A stretch of 64,000 bases of DNA from Bacteroidales bacterium (lineage in GTDB: Bacteria; Bacteroidota; Bacteroidia; Bacteroidales; VadinHA17), in contig JADKBK010000016.1 of the NCBI GenBank assembly GCA_016715075.1, positions 70,991 to 134,990 on the forward strand. Reading direction: 5' to 3'. Both the position numbers and the translations under genes were made by a program. Shown piece after piece: positions 37,465 to 46,429 of this stretch. The notes under the pieces are model-generated. The model searched no databases. It saw nothing but the letters and a program-made list of their open reading frames with translations, and was not told the DNA's origin. Positions within the stretch are counted from its first letter, which is position 1. Each line of letters opens with the position of its first letter.

Positions 37465-37546
37465 CACATCGGGAGTCTCCCGATAAATCGGGACAACTTG
37501 TCCCGATCTTTCGGGAGTCTGACTTTGGCGGTATGCAACGTTAGCC
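37465..37546. repeat. Short array spacer with hairpin
   Basis: It contains the perfect palindrome CGGGACAA-C-TTGTCCCG within 37488-37508, flanked by CGGGAGTCT copies, and ends with the core variant GTTAGCC (37540-37546). The same hairpin recurs at 38684-38704 and about 39468-39486. Confidence 0.65.
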
Positions 37547-37580
37547 CAATGTTGCGCCAGCGGCAGGGCTAGTGGTTCTT

Positions 37581-38156
37581 TTATCCTGCATTGTCATAAG
37601 CACTTTTTATCCATTCCAACACTTCATTATCAATGTCTTTGATGTCGGTAATGTTGATTTTATGTGAGCACATTGCGTTTGGCTTTTCTGCTTCCAATTT
37701 CCCTTTTGGTTCTTGTCCTTTCAGGCTAACGCCAATCTCAAAACGTATTTTTGTTGCCGGGTTCAAAATTGCAAATTGTTTCTTTCGCCTTAAACTTACA
37801 TAAGAATTTTTAGGTGCAATTTCAATGTCGTTTCCGAAATTCTGAATTTCAGAAATGAGCTTGTCATAAATGGGCTTGAAATTCTCTTTACCTTGAAATT
37901 GTTTTGTTATCAAGTCGTCTTGATTTTCTGCTGAAAATGCATCCGTTTCGTTTGCTTTGTGTGCAACAAGGTTGGCAAATCCGTAAGTAAATTCGTGTTG
38001 CTCTTTCAGAAACTTAATTATTTCACCGTGTTTCGTAAAGTTTTGTTTCTTCACAATGTCAATCCATTGCTCCAATGTTTTACCTGTATTTTTGTGCAGG
38101 TTCTCTATCATTGTCTGGGTTGCTCTATCCATATTTTTTAAGGTTTTGATTTCCAA
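37581..38156 (-). CDS. DUF4287/DUF5655-domain protein
   Basis: The first 60 residues are DUF4287-like (QTMIENLHKNTGKTLEQWID, TKHGEIIKFLKEQHEFTYGF), and the rest is DUF5655-like (AFKNSYVSLRRKKQFAIL-type transport-related fold, NSYVSLRRKKQFAILNPATK). The length is 191 aa. The function is unknown; this pair of domains is common as small stand-alone proteins in Bacteroidota. Its 5' end overlaps the 3' end of the YciI gene by 19 bp, so the two form one module of the array. Confidence 0.82.
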   Translation of the reverse strand: MEIKTLKNMDRATQTMIENLHKNTGKTLEQWIDIVKKQNFTKHGEIIKFLKEQHEFTYGFANLVAHKANETDAFSAENQDDLITKQFQGKENFKPIYDKLISEIQNFGNDIEIAPKNSYVSLRRKKQFAILNPATKIRFEIGVSLKGQEPKGKLEAEKPNAMCSHKINITDIKDIDNEVLEWIKSAYDNAG

Positions 38157-38620
38157 ATTTTGTCAGAAAAAGGTAAATATTCGGGAAGTGCTGCGGAACC
38201 ATACCATGTAAATATTTCGTAGTCTAACAGTCCGTTTTTAATGGCAGGGTCGGTTCGTAACAATTCTTCTGCCCCTTTTATTGATTCAATATTATTTAAA
38301 ATGAACATGCCTCTGTAATTCTTTCCATTCTTTCCCAAGGGTCCTGCTACGATTAGTTTTCCTTCTTCAACCAGGCGATTAATGTTGTCCAAATGTCCTC
38401 TGAAACTTACGCTTATTAATTCTTTGTCTGTAGTTGTATTTGCTCCTGTTTTAAGAATTACCAAAAAATAACTTTTCATTCCAAAATCATCTCCGCCTAA
38501 TTTCTTAGCTAATGCCTGGTCGTAATTTGGATTAACATCCAAAGTGTCTCTATCCGAATTTGATTGCCCAAAAGTCAAATTTGTAAAAACCAAAAGTATC
38601 AAAGTCAAAATATATTTCAT
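38138..38620 (-). CDS. YciI-family protein with signal peptide
   Basis: A signal peptide (MKYILTLILLVFTNLTFGQS) precedes a ferredoxin-like YciI domain: KSYFLVILKTGAN, HLDNINRLVEEGKLIVAGPL, YRGMFILNNIESIKGAEELL. The length is 160 aa. YciI proteins are small enzymes or dimeric binding proteins of uncertain role; the exported form is common in Bacteroidota. It is the first gene of a two-gene module, 40 bp from the core-like site at 38661-38667. Confidence 0.85.
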   Translation of the reverse strand: MKYILTLILLVFTNLTFGQSNSDRDTLDVNPNYDQALAKKLGGDDFGMKSYFLVILKTGANTTTDKELISVSFRGHLDNINRLVEEGKLIVAGPLGKNGKNYRGMFILNNIESIKGAEELLRTDPAIKNGLLDYEIFTWYGSAALPEYLPFSDKIWKSKP

Positions 38621-38660
38621 TGTTTTTCTATGTTTGTTGCGTTGTCGTACTTAGCATTAC

Positions 38661-38921
38661 CCATAACTGGAGTTTCCCGATAAATCGGGACAACTTGTCC
38701 CGATTCAGCGGGAGATCGTCTGATAACTCATTCAGATTTCCGGATCAGGCTTATATTAAGCCCATTTAAACCACCGTGAATTTTCAACTGGTAATTTGTA
38801 TTCCGGCAGAGACTGACTGCCAAAATCCATTATAAAGACCCCGAAGAGGTAAGAAACCTCCGGAATTGATGAAGCAAGTATCCTCGGGATATTGCTTTCC
38901 ATAGCACCATCCGGGTTAGGC
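38661..38921. repeat. Array spacer, T family, short copy (attC-like)
   Basis: The left core variant is CCATAAC (38661-38667) and the right core is GTTAGGC (38915-38921), a perfect GTTRRRY match. It contains the CGGGACAA/TTGTCCCG hairpin and the T-family body (TTCCGGATCAGGCTTATATT, TAATTTGTATTCCG), here with an internal deletion relative to the copies at 39.4 and 41.7 kb. Confidence 0.7.
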
Positions 38922-38941
38922 AAGGTGATTTTCAGATTCTC

Positions 38942-39310
38942 TCATTTGACCGAGTGAAGTCCTACTTTATTACCTTCGGTGTCTTCAAAATGTGCCATGA
39001 ATCCGTTTGGTCCCAGACTAGTCTTAGGTAAAGTAATCTTCCCTCCTGCTTTTTCGACTTTTGAAAGAGGGACACTTAAATCTTCACCTCCATTGAGATA
39101 AATTAAGGATCCTTTATTCGAAGGTTCATACCCTTGTCCTTCAACAATGCAACCGCCAATTCCATTTTCCATGTCAGCTGGAAAAAAAGCAGTTTTCATT
39201 CCCATTGCTTCCATGGTTTGCATTTCAGAGCCTAGAATTGTCTCGTAGAACTTTTTTGCTTTGTTGAAATTTTTTACAGGAATTTCAAACCAGTTGAGAG
39301 CATTTTTCAT
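38942..39310 (-). CDS. VOC-family (glyoxalase/bleomycin-resistance-like) protein
   Basis: The 122-residue product has the paired beta-alpha-beta-beta-beta VOC pattern: LNWFEIPVKNFNKAKKFYET, GGCIVEGQGYEPSNKGSLIY and a C-terminal FMAHFEDTEGNKVGLHS with the Glu-type metal ligand region. It is possibly a metal-dependent isomerase or dioxygenase; the substrate is unknown. It is a single-gene module whose stop lies 21 bp from the GTTAGGC core. Confidence 0.88.
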   Translation of the reverse strand: MKNALNWFEIPVKNFNKAKKFYETILGSEMQTMEAMGMKTAFFPADMENGIGGCIVEGQGYEPSNKGSLIYLNGGEDLSVPLSKVEKAGGKITLPKTSLGPNGFMAHFEDTEGNKVGLHSVK

Positions 39311-39444
39311 AATGATATATTTTTGTTGTTTGAAAATAAAACACCGGTTTGACCATTTTGTTGGCTAAACTGTAAATCTCCAAGGGAAGATCATCAAATA
39401 TTAGCATTAACAGCAGATTCTGTAAAGTCGGAAGTTGCCATTAT

Positions 39445-39976
39445 GCCTGGGGGGACTCTTCTGATTAATCGGGACAACTTGTCCCGCTTCGGCGGAAGGT
39501 CTTCTGATAACTCATTCAGATTTCCGGATCAGGCTTATATTAAGCCCATTTAAAGCACCGTGAGTTTTCAATTGGTAATTTGTATTCCGTCGGAAACAGA
39601 CTACCAAATCTGATTATATAGAGTCTGTTAAGGTAAAAAATCCCCAAAATTGATGAAGAATGTATCCTCAGATACTCCTTCAGTACATCCCTGGTCAATA
39701 TATTACCAATCCTCCTGAGATTATACACAATGCAAATAAATTTCACCATCCGAATACCGATTACTGATCCCTAACCCTGATCTCTGATCACTGATGCCCG
39801 AATACCGAAATAAAGTGATTGCGCAGAGAAAACTCATGACTGCCGATCCGCCCGGATGAACTCTGTTCGGCTAGGTAGCTGCCTGAATTTATGGAATTTA
39901 TAAGAAGAAGTTTTTAAGATAATTATTTAATTAGAACCTCGGGGCAGAGCTTTTCATAGCACCGTCCATGTTATGA
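39445..39976. repeat. Array spacer, T family, full copy with transposase remnant
   Basis: It starts at a decayed GCCTGGGGGGACTC, carries the palindrome at 39468-39486, and ends GCACCGTCCATGTTATGA with core variant GTTATGA (39970-39976). About 530 bp. The body matches 41653-42110 and 46430-46862, including TTACCAATCCTCCTGAGATT. Confidence 0.7.
39540..39749 (-). pseudogene. Transposase C-terminal remnant (IS1182-like)
   Basis: The 69-aa ORF includes VYNLRRIGNILTRDVLKEYL, similar to the conserved C-terminal NLRR...NIL segment of IS1182-type transposases. The same fragment recurs at 41727-41936 and 46460-46723, always inside T-family spacers, so it is a passenger of the spacer and not an active gene. 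No DDE residues are present. Confidence 0.5.
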
Positions 39977-39983
39977 GCAGGTT

Positions 39984-40430
39984 TTATTTAAAAGCTTTCT
40001 CTTTTAGATTGACTAATAGCTCTTTGGGATTTAAGATTGGAAGAGGAAATTCATTGATTTTTTTACCCATGGTGTTTTTTATCATCATCCCTCTAGTTGT
40101 CCCAATTACTATACTCAACAGAGAAAGAAGGAACTCATCTTTTACATTGATTTTATCGTTTTCTAAAGTAACAACTTGATCAATATTTTTAACATTGAAA
40201 AAAATCTGATTTTCATATTTTAAAACTTCCTCATCTTTAAATAGATACTGAATTATAGTGCAAATTGCAAATTCATCAGTGTCATTTAGGATTTGAAAAT
40301 TGAAACCTATCTCGATCTTAATATCTTTTTCAATGACCGCTTTTGAAAGATCATTTACCAGGTCTGTACAAGAGAATGAAATCTCTTTAACTCTGGATAA
40401 TTTGTACTGAACTTCCTTAACTTTAGTCAT
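39984..40430 (-). CDS. SecB-like chaperone of a toxin-antitoxin-chaperone operon
   Basis: The 148-residue product has a SecB-like layout: an N-terminal strand region (EIKIGFN-type, EKDIKIEIGFNFQILNDTDE), a central FFNVKNIDQVV, and a C-terminal helix-loop LLSLLSIVIGTTRGMMIKNT ending FPLPILNPKELLVNL, the place where SecB-like chaperones bind. Such chaperones protect and fold the antitoxin in TAC operons. It follows the HTH antitoxin by 3 bp and ends 8 bp from the spacer core. The family call rests on pattern and context. Confidence 0.65.
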   Translation of the reverse strand: MTKVKEVQYKLSRVKEISFSCTDLVNDLSKAVIEKDIKIEIGFNFQILNDTDEFAICTIIQYLFKDEEVLKYENQIFFNVKNIDQVVTLENDKINVKDEFLLSLLSIVIGTTRGMMIKNTMGKKINEFPLPILNPKELLVNLKEKAFK

Positions 40431-40433
40431 GAG

Positions 40434-40846
40434 TTAGGATAGATATGGCGTAAGTTTTTGGAATTTTTCTTTTATTTCAAGATCTTGAATATCACCAACA
40501 AGAATGTCCTGTCCTTGAGTAATATGTGAATAGTTTTTCTCAACAACTAATAACATAAGTTGTTTTTTCTTTGATTTTTCCTTATTAATGACATTAATAA
40601 TAGGAAATCCCAAGATATCTTCAATTCTTATAAGAGTCTTAAGGGTAAAATTATGGGTGCCTGACATCCATTTGCTAACTTCTGATTCCTTTATCAAGAA
40701 GTATAGCAAGGTCTTTTGACTGAGATCTTTCATTCTCAGTATTTTCATGGATTCTGTCAACTATATCAAATGATCTAGTTACAAAAATGTCGATTTCCTT
40801 CCGGAATCGATCTTCTTCTTTCCTCAAATCTAGGGTTCTTTTTCAT
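40434..40846 (-). pseudogene. HTH antitoxin of the TAC operon, frameshifted
   Basis: The readable ORF 40760-40434 ends with KESEVSKWMSGTHNFTLKTL and RIEDILGFPIINV, an XRE helix-turn-helix. The upstream part is in another frame: FRKEIDIFVTRSFDIVDRIH and SQSKDLAILLDK. One base around 40690 separates the frames, and a second shift lies near the ATG at 40846, which overlaps the toxin 3' end. Repaired, it would be about 135 aa with a C-terminal tail that should be the chaperone-addiction segment. Confidence 0.65.
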
Positions 40847-41318
40847 GATTAGATTTCGAACTCAAGTTTCCCAAGTAATTGTTTTCCTTTATTTGGATTA
40901 AACCTTGTCTTTCTTTGGCAGTTATTAAACAATCAATTGTTTGGAGTTGTTCGACTATACTATTAAGTTCAGGGTCCTTATTATACACTTTTGTTTTCTT
41001 TGTTCCACCATTTCCTAGGATCAGAATCTCATCTGATATCCTAATTACATATAACCTTAAATTACTATTTTCTATTGGGAGTGCGAATACCCTATCCTTA
41101 AACTTTCCTTCAATTCTGAAATACCTTTCTAATGCCCCTCTCTTACCTATATTGTCAAGCCATTTGATTATTGTACTAATGTCAAGGTCAAACTCGCAGC
41201 CTTGCGGAAATTTATCAAGAAACTTTTCAATTTCTGAAATTTCGTTTTTGAACCGAATAGTATAGATATTAACATTGGTATGTTCTTCAAAAAGTTCTAT
41301 TTCTAGTCTTTTCTTCAC
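40830..41318 (-). CDS. RelE/HigB-like toxin of the TAC operon
   Basis: The 162-residue protein is HigB/RelE-like in its second half: GALERYFRIEGKFKDRVFAL, LRLYVIRISDEILILGNGGT, KKTKVYNKDPELNSIVEQLQ. The family cleaves mRNA at ribosomes. The N-terminal 60 residues (EEHTNVNIYTIRFKNEISEI) are an extension. The first gene of the operon has a TATATTTG -7 box at 41361-41368. It is intact even though its antitoxin frame is broken, which a cell could not tolerate if both were expressed as written. Confidence 0.7.
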   Translation of the reverse strand: MKKRLEIELFEEHTNVNIYTIRFKNEISEIEKFLDKFPQGCEFDLDISTIIKWLDNIGKRGALERYFRIEGKFKDRVFALPIENSNLRLYVIRISDEILILGNGGTKKTKVYNKDPELNSIVEQLQTIDCLITAKERQGLIQIKENNYLGNLSSKSNHEKEP

Positions 41319-41652
41319 TTATAAGTTAAGTTACAAATTTAAAAACTTCCACCGAATCTCCAAATATAAAACGAACATAATGAAGATAAAAAGACAGATC
41401 GTTCATTCTATTTAATAATTTTCAACATGTTAAGGTCTATTACTTTTTTAAAACATTTATGAAAATGTAGTTGTAAATTTGTATAAAAATGTATAGGCCC
41501 ATCAGGAATTTTAATTTCAATACGATCTTTTTATGACTAATTTACATCAAGAGACAATTTTTTGCAATCCTTGTCGATATTCGAGTAGATTTATGTCTAG
41601 ATAAGATGATTAAGAAGTATTATGCTCGAAATTTAGACTCAATGCAACTTGC
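41319..41652. other. Intergenic region with the TAC operon promoter
   Basis: There is no gene. A perfect TAnnTTTG box (TATATTTG on the minus strand, 41361-41368) lies 43 bp before the toxin start, so this module carries its own promoter. The rest is AT-rich. Confidence 0.6.
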
Positions 41653-42110
41653 TCATAACGGTAGTCTCCCGATAAATCGGAACAGGTAATCTAATAACTC
41701 ATTCTGATTTCCGGATCAGATTTATTTTAAGCCAATCTAAGCCCTCGTGAGTTTTCAAAGGGTAATTTGTATTCTCTCCGAAGCAGCCTGCCAAAACTCA
41801 TTATACATTGTCCGCAGAGGTCAAAAATCCCCGGAATTGACGAAATGAGTATCCTCAGATACTCCTTCAGCAATTCACTGGTTAAAATATCACCAATTCT
41901 CCTGAGGTTATATCCAACACTCATAAAACTCACCATCAGATTACTGAATTCAGATCCTGATCCTGATCACTTACTCACCGATAACCGAATACCTTGTGAT
42001 AGAGCGGCAGCGAATACTAATGAATGCCGATCCGCCCGGATGAACTCCGTTCGGACGGGTAGCAGCCTGATTTTATAGAATTTATATGAAGAAGTTTTTA
42101 AGATTAATAT
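41653..42110. repeat. Array spacer, T family, copy with transposase remnant
   Basis: The left core is TCATAAC (41653-41659). The body matches 39445-39976, including the CCGCCCGGATGAACTCCGTT hairpin at about 42028. The transposase remnant is 41727-41936. The right end (CCTTGGGGCATTGC) runs into the next gene and lacks a GTTAGGC core, so the boundary has been lost. Confidence 0.7.
41727..41936 (-). pseudogene. Transposase C-terminal remnant (IS1182-like), copy 2
   Basis: Its 69 aa, with VGYNLRRIGDILTSELLKEY, are about two-thirds identical to the copies at 39540-39749 and 46460-46723. There are no catalytic residues. It is carried inside the spacer. Confidence 0.5.
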
Positions 42111-42783
42111 TTAATTGTACTGAACCTTGGGGCATTGCTTTTTTGGAGTGTCGGAAGATTCTGTGGTATCTTTCTCGTCTGAAGTTCTCTAATTATAGTC
42201 TCTATTTGTTGTTGGGTCGGTCCATCATCATGTTTGGCTTGATATATACTCAATAAACCTAGAATCAATGAGGTTAGAATTGCAATCCAAGAAACCCAAA
42301 GAAATTGAGTGTGCTTTTTGTCCTCTTTTGTTCTATATCCTGCTTTTTTGAACATTTTTAGCAGATAGGATGGGAAGATTGTTAAATCGCAATAATTGAA
42401 TATGTATTGCTCTATAGATTTATCTGATTCCCAGTTAGTATAACTGCTCTGATTTTGATCATATTTAATAAAATTTGCCTGAGTCACAAATTTGCCTTGA
42501 ATCGTTCTTCCATGGGCAAAATTTCCAGTCATAATGAAACCTTCATTTTCAAGATACGTTAGAAATTTAATTATGTAGATGATCATTTCTGTTTGACTGA
42601 TTGCATTATCTGTAATGGTCTTTGCACTTGTGGTACTTTGAAGGATTAAAGTGACTCTTTCTAAGTCTCGATTAATGTCAAGGACGAGTTCTGGGATATG
42701 ATCGGTAAAAGTGTACTTATATGGGTTTCTCCGGAACAGATTCTGTCTAATATTCGTTTCTCAAGATCTGATATTGCTCTCAT
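42104..42783 (-). pseudogene. Hypothetical one-TM protein, frameshifted
   Basis: The ORF 42586-42104 (160 aa) has one membrane segment, FLWVSWIAILTSLILGLLSI, near residue 105. Upstream coding runs from ATG 42783 (MRAISDLEKRILDRICSGET) and, after a one-base shift near 42720, YKYTFTDHIPELVLDINRDL and DNAISQTEMIIYIIKF into that ORF. The full protein has about 225 aa. The last residues may be read from spacer DNA. It lies 21 bp after the nuclease-like gene and forms a module with it. The function is unknown. Confidence 0.5.
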
Positions 42784-42804
42784 TCTTTAAAAATTTGGAT
42801 AATC

Positions 42805-44047
42805 TTAATTGCTATTTGGAATATGATATAATTGAATAGCTAATTTTACCTCTCGGTTTTTATCTTCATTTATGTGAAAATTGAAATTAAACCAATTTTC
42901 ATCTGGTCTATTAATAAATCGTAAGTAGTTTGGGTGTACCTTTGTAACGGAGTCGACTTTATCAAGAATAGCTGTGAAATCTTTCTGTTTTACGAAAACA
43001 ATTACTGATGCCTTAGTATCTCGCCAAGTTAAATATTTTAAGAGCTGGTCTATTGTGCCAAGGTAATTCTTCTCTCCGCTCCAAAACTTACATTCCGCTA
43101 TAAAGATTACAGAACTATCATACCTTAATTGAATATCAGTCTTCCCAGCTTTATTAAATGTTTCACCTGTAGCACTCCCAAACTCAAAATTGGGGTCTAA
43201 TGTCATTAGTATGTGATCTCGCAAATCCTCTTCACTTTTTCCTTATAAACACTAGGCATCCGTTCAAAGTTTTTCCAACATCATTAATAAGTTTTAGAAT
43301 AGTATGGTAGTTTTTGTCATCTAGTGTAGGTTCTGGACTATACCTTTTTCATGGACAACTGGTTTAACTATTACTTTTTCTCTCATCTGCGGTTTCGAAC
43401 TGCAAATGTAGATGATACATTTTCTTTCTTTCTCAATGGAACTCCAAGAGAAGATAGAAGATTGCTTTTTGAAAGAAGCTTATCCTTTCTTTGCGAAAAG
43501 TATGAAGAAATGTGCCCAATTAATATCTTATTATAGTTCTCTATATCTTTTATTAGAATAGGATAAAGTTTATGAAGTCCATTTACTTCAATTTGATATA
43601 AACGTTTAATTTCTTCCGCACTATTTGAGAATTTAATAAACTCAGTAACAATTGTTTGAACCTGAATTTCAAAATGAGCATTACACCCAATTAGGAATGC
43701 AGAAGAAGGGGAGTAATTAAGCAAATTGATATCACCAGAACATGGAATAAAAAATTGAATTACTTCCTGCTTATAAGTTTTGCCCTGATAAACATTATAT
43801 GTGATTGGGAAGTATTCAGCCGGAATGTCTGCTTCATAGCTATCAGCAAATACTTGATCAAAAGAATAGTTGGTTGGTCTAATCTATGCTTGCTTTCTAA
43901 ATGTTGAAAATATTCAGCTTCGTTAACATTTAAAATGTAATCTTCACTTTCTCTTTCTATTGCAGATTTAATGCTAATATATTCACTCTGAAAAATTGTA
44001 TCAATATTGCCTTGGCAAAAGACAAATGAAGTTCTTCTTCTATACAT
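42805..44047 (-). pseudogene. PD-(D/E)XK nuclease-like protein, multiply frameshifted
   Basis: Pieces in three frames join into a protein of about 410 aa: 44047-43760 (SFVFCQGNIDTIFQSEYISI), then NYSFDQVFADSYEADIPAEY, 43724-43383 (IVTEFIKFSNSAEEIKRLYQ), then YSPEPTLDDKNYHTILKLIN, and 43224-42805. The C-terminal piece holds GKTDIQLRY and FIAECKFW, an Asp and Glu-x-Lys pair as in PD-(D/E)XK nucleases, then YLGTIDQLLKYLTW. At least four frame breaks are needed. The role is possibly phage or DNA restriction; this is inference. Confidence 0.55.
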
Positions 44048-44236
44048 AACAAGTAGGTTTAAAGATTCATAAAATTTTTAGAGTATTTAATCGTTCAAGT
44101 TGCGTCCAAATCAAGTTTTCTGAAAATCATCTAAATGTTATATTATTTGTTATTTACTAATTGCAATCCAGCTTTTTTTTTTTCTTTCATTCAATAATTT
44201 ACGAATCTATCCGTCAATAATCTTGGGGCCAATGGT

Positions 44237-44570
44237 AGCTAACGGGATTCTGACTAATCACCTATTTTAGATACTTTTATATTTGGATACCTGTACACGA
44301 AAAATTTCAAATAATCGATTCTAAGAGACTTCATTTTAGTTTTTAGACAGTCTGATGGCCCGGCGGTTTATTAGGTGCTGTCGGAGCCTGCCCAGAGTTC
44401 CAGCGAAGGGTCGCGGTGGAGTGAATTCAATAAACGGAATAAATTTATCTCTTTTAGACTTTGAGGGCTGACTCTGAAGTAGTCCGAGCTGCCGACATCG
44501 TCAGATGAAGCCAAAGGCGAAGTCTGACTGTGCCAGATGAAGCCAAATAATTAAATCGTCCGTGTTAGCA
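44237..44570. repeat. Array spacer, S/P family (attC-like)
   Basis: The left core variant is AGCTAAC (44237-44243), followed by GGGATTCTG and the S block (CCTATTTTAGATACTTTTAT, CCTGTACACGAAAAATTTCA), then the P block (CGGAGCCTGCCCAGAG, GCGAAGGGTCGCGGTG). The right end is ATCGTCCGTGTTAGCA with core variant GTTAGCA (44564-44570), 10 bp from the HepT stop. Confidence 0.7.
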
Positions 44571-44580
44571 CAAGTATGTT

Positions 44581-44914
44581 TTACTTCTCTATTTCACGGA
44601 TAAATTTCTCCAGAGTAGGAATATCCTGATTTATTGTTTTCCCAGACCACTGTCACGTCAACACCTAGATAGTCATGGATGAGTTTGTCCCGCATACCGG
44701 CAATTTCTTTCCAGGGGATATTATCATAGGTTTGCTTTGTGTCTTTGGAGATTCTTTTTGAAGCCTCTCCAATGATCTCAATATTTCTAATGATGGCATC
44801 TTGAACCATCTCATTTGTCTTGAACTCCTTTATTGTAAGGCCATCACTAAACTCTTTGATTTTTCTGATTCAATCAAGGATAATTTCAATGTAAGCGAGA
44901 TCGTCCTTAATCAT
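44581..44914 (-). pseudogene. hepT: HepT-type HEPN toxin, in-frame stop and frameshift
   Basis: From ATG 44914, MIKDDLAYIEIILD is followed by an in-frame TGA (44870-44872) and then IRKIKEFSDGLTIKEF...IGEASKRISK and IPWKEIAGMRDKLIHDYLGV, which contains the HEPN R-x4-6-H motif (RDKLIH). A second break near 44640, at an A-run, moves to TINQDIPTLEKFIREIEK and a TAA at 44581-44583. The family is a tRNA-targeting RNase neutralised by the MntA partner. As written this copy cannot be made intact. Confidence 0.75.
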
Positions 44915-45198
44915 TACATTATGTCAATGAGGTCCTTCTTAATGCTTTTCTTGATTCTCTTATTTTTCAAAGCACCAGTTGTTACCAGGTCAACTTTAAC
45001 ACCAAGAATTTCAGAAAGGTCATTTTCTAATTTAATAAGAGTCAATAAAGAAGGTGATTCCTTGAACTTAACCAGGATATCGATATCACTATCCTTGTTA
45101 TTATCACCTCTTGCGTAAGATCCAAAGATCCCTACCTTAATTGGGTCATACTCTTTTAAGTGACTCAAGATTATATTTTTAATCTCAGCTTGGTCCAT
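44914..45198 (-). CDS. mntA: MntA-type nucleotidyltransferase antitoxin
   Basis: The 94-residue protein has the minimal nucleotidyltransferase motif GIFGSYARGDNNKDSDIDIL (GSYARG plus the Asp-x-Asp pair) and the C-terminal VKVDLVTTGALKNKRIKKSI. MntA AMPylates and blocks HepT. Its stop codon TAA overlaps the HepT ATG by one base. This gene is intact while the toxin is broken. Confidence 0.85.
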   Translation of the reverse strand: MDQAEIKNIILSHLKEYDPIKVGIFGSYARGDNNKDSDIDILVKFKESPSLLTLIKLENDLSEILGVKVDLVTTGALKNKRIKKSIKKDLIDIM

Positions 45199-45239
45199 CT
45201 TGGATGTTTTTGCAAATTTATTAATAATTGATCAGACAA

Positions 45240-45781
45240 CAACGCTGGTGTCTTGTTTTGGATACATTATATTGGCTTTTGCAGTTTTTACATGATTTGT
45301 AAGTCGTAGTGCGATGGCCAGGTCCAGGCAAGGTTGTTGTGTTTTGATGTCAATATGAAAGCAAATTAAGACGGCATGAAGGGCGTATTTGTCATATAAT
45401 GTGATATTTGAATTACCCGGGGGTTTAATTTTTTGCCATCGGGGCCTGACCAGAGTGATGGCGAAGGGTTGCGTTTATTTGCCTGCCTACCGGCTGCAGA
45501 CGTGGAATTTGTCCCGGTAGACGAAACTGTCGCGGTGCACAGAGGTTAATAAACGGCTGTGAATTTTCTCTTATAGACTTTAAGGGCTGACTCTGAAGCT
45601 GTCCGGGCTGTCGACTGTGCCAGCCAAAGCCACCTCAGTCCAATGAAACAAATTTTAGGGTTGCTACAGGCAGCGAAGGCTGACCGTGTCCCGCGAAGCC
45701 TTTGTCATGATATAACGAATTTATCTCGTGTAAGAAGGCGAAGCGGGAAGCCAATTAATTAAAGCACCGTCCGTGTTAGGC
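45240..45781. repeat. Array spacer, P family, long copy (attC-like)
   Basis: The left edge is unclear. The body has GGGGCCTGACCAGAGTGATG, TTGCCTGCCTACCGGCTG, TTCTCTTATAGACTTTAAGG and GTGTAAGAAGGCGAAGCGGG, as at 51.7-52.1 kb. The right end AGCACCGTCCGTGTTAGGC carries a perfect core GTTAGGC (45775-45781), 10 bp from the nitroreductase stop. Confidence 0.7.
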
Positions 45782-45791
45782 ATAGTAATTT

Positions 45792-46409
45792 TTACCAATT
45801 ATCTATATGTATGCGTCCGATTAAATCTATTGTCTTCTGTTTGAGTACTTTCGCACTGTTATCTCTATACCCAATGGGTATTATAGCTGCTATTTCTAAG
45901 TTGTCTGGGACTCTTAATATTTCTTTTACTATCTCAATATTTTGTGGTATATAAGTTACTCCAAATACATCATGCTCGGCTAAACTAAGCAAGAAATTCT
46001 CAATACATGCCCAGACTGAAGCCAAACAGTTTAAGTCATATATTTTCTTTGCGTCTAGAACTTTTGTTTTAGGTTTAAAGACAACAACAATAACTAATGG
46101 TGCATTTAAAATCATCTTTTTTTGTTTTGGAATAGCATCCAAATACATTTCTTTCATGATTGTAGCCTCTTTTTCAAATACACTTTCTAAGCCCACTTTG
46201 GATGATATTTTATCTAGATTTTCAGCTTTTATCAGACTTAGTTTTGATTCAAGGTTTTTAATAATAATGAAATCCCATTCTCTAAGATGATTATAGGAAG
46301 GTGCTTTAAATGCATTTTCGATTGCATAGTTAATAATGTCACGAGGGACTTCCATATTCTGAAAGTCTCTAATAGTTTGTCTTTTTTCGATTGCGTCTCT
46401 TAATTCCAT
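45792..46409 (-). CDS. Nitroreductase-family flavoprotein
   Basis: The 205-residue product has the nitroreductase opening LRDAIEKRQTIRDF (FMN-binding RQTIR), APSYNHLREWDFIIIKN, the central helix CLASVWACIENFLLSLAEHD, and FGVTYIPQNIEIVKEILRVP followed by PIGYR. The dimeric FMN enzyme reduces nitro or quinone compounds with NAD(P)H. It is intact. As a single-gene module it starts 20 bp from the GCCTAAC core at 46430, too close for a full promoter of its own. Confidence 0.88.
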   Translation of the reverse strand: MELRDAIEKRQTIRDFQNMEVPRDIINYAIENAFKAPSYNHLREWDFIIIKNLESKLSLIKAENLDKISSKVGLESVFEKEATIMKEMYLDAIPKQKKMILNAPLVIVVVFKPKTKVLDAKKIYDLNCLASVWACIENFLLSLAEHDVFGVTYIPQNIEIVKEILRVPDNLEIAAIIPIGYRDNSAKVLKQKTIDLIGRIHIDNW

Positions 46410-46429
46410 AGTAGTCAGTTATTTATTAT

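Noticed and set aside
17448..44872. Recoding of TAA or TGA as sense codons
   Set aside because: Many intact genes in the window end at TAA or TGA, so the internal stops are better explained by mutation or sequencing error.
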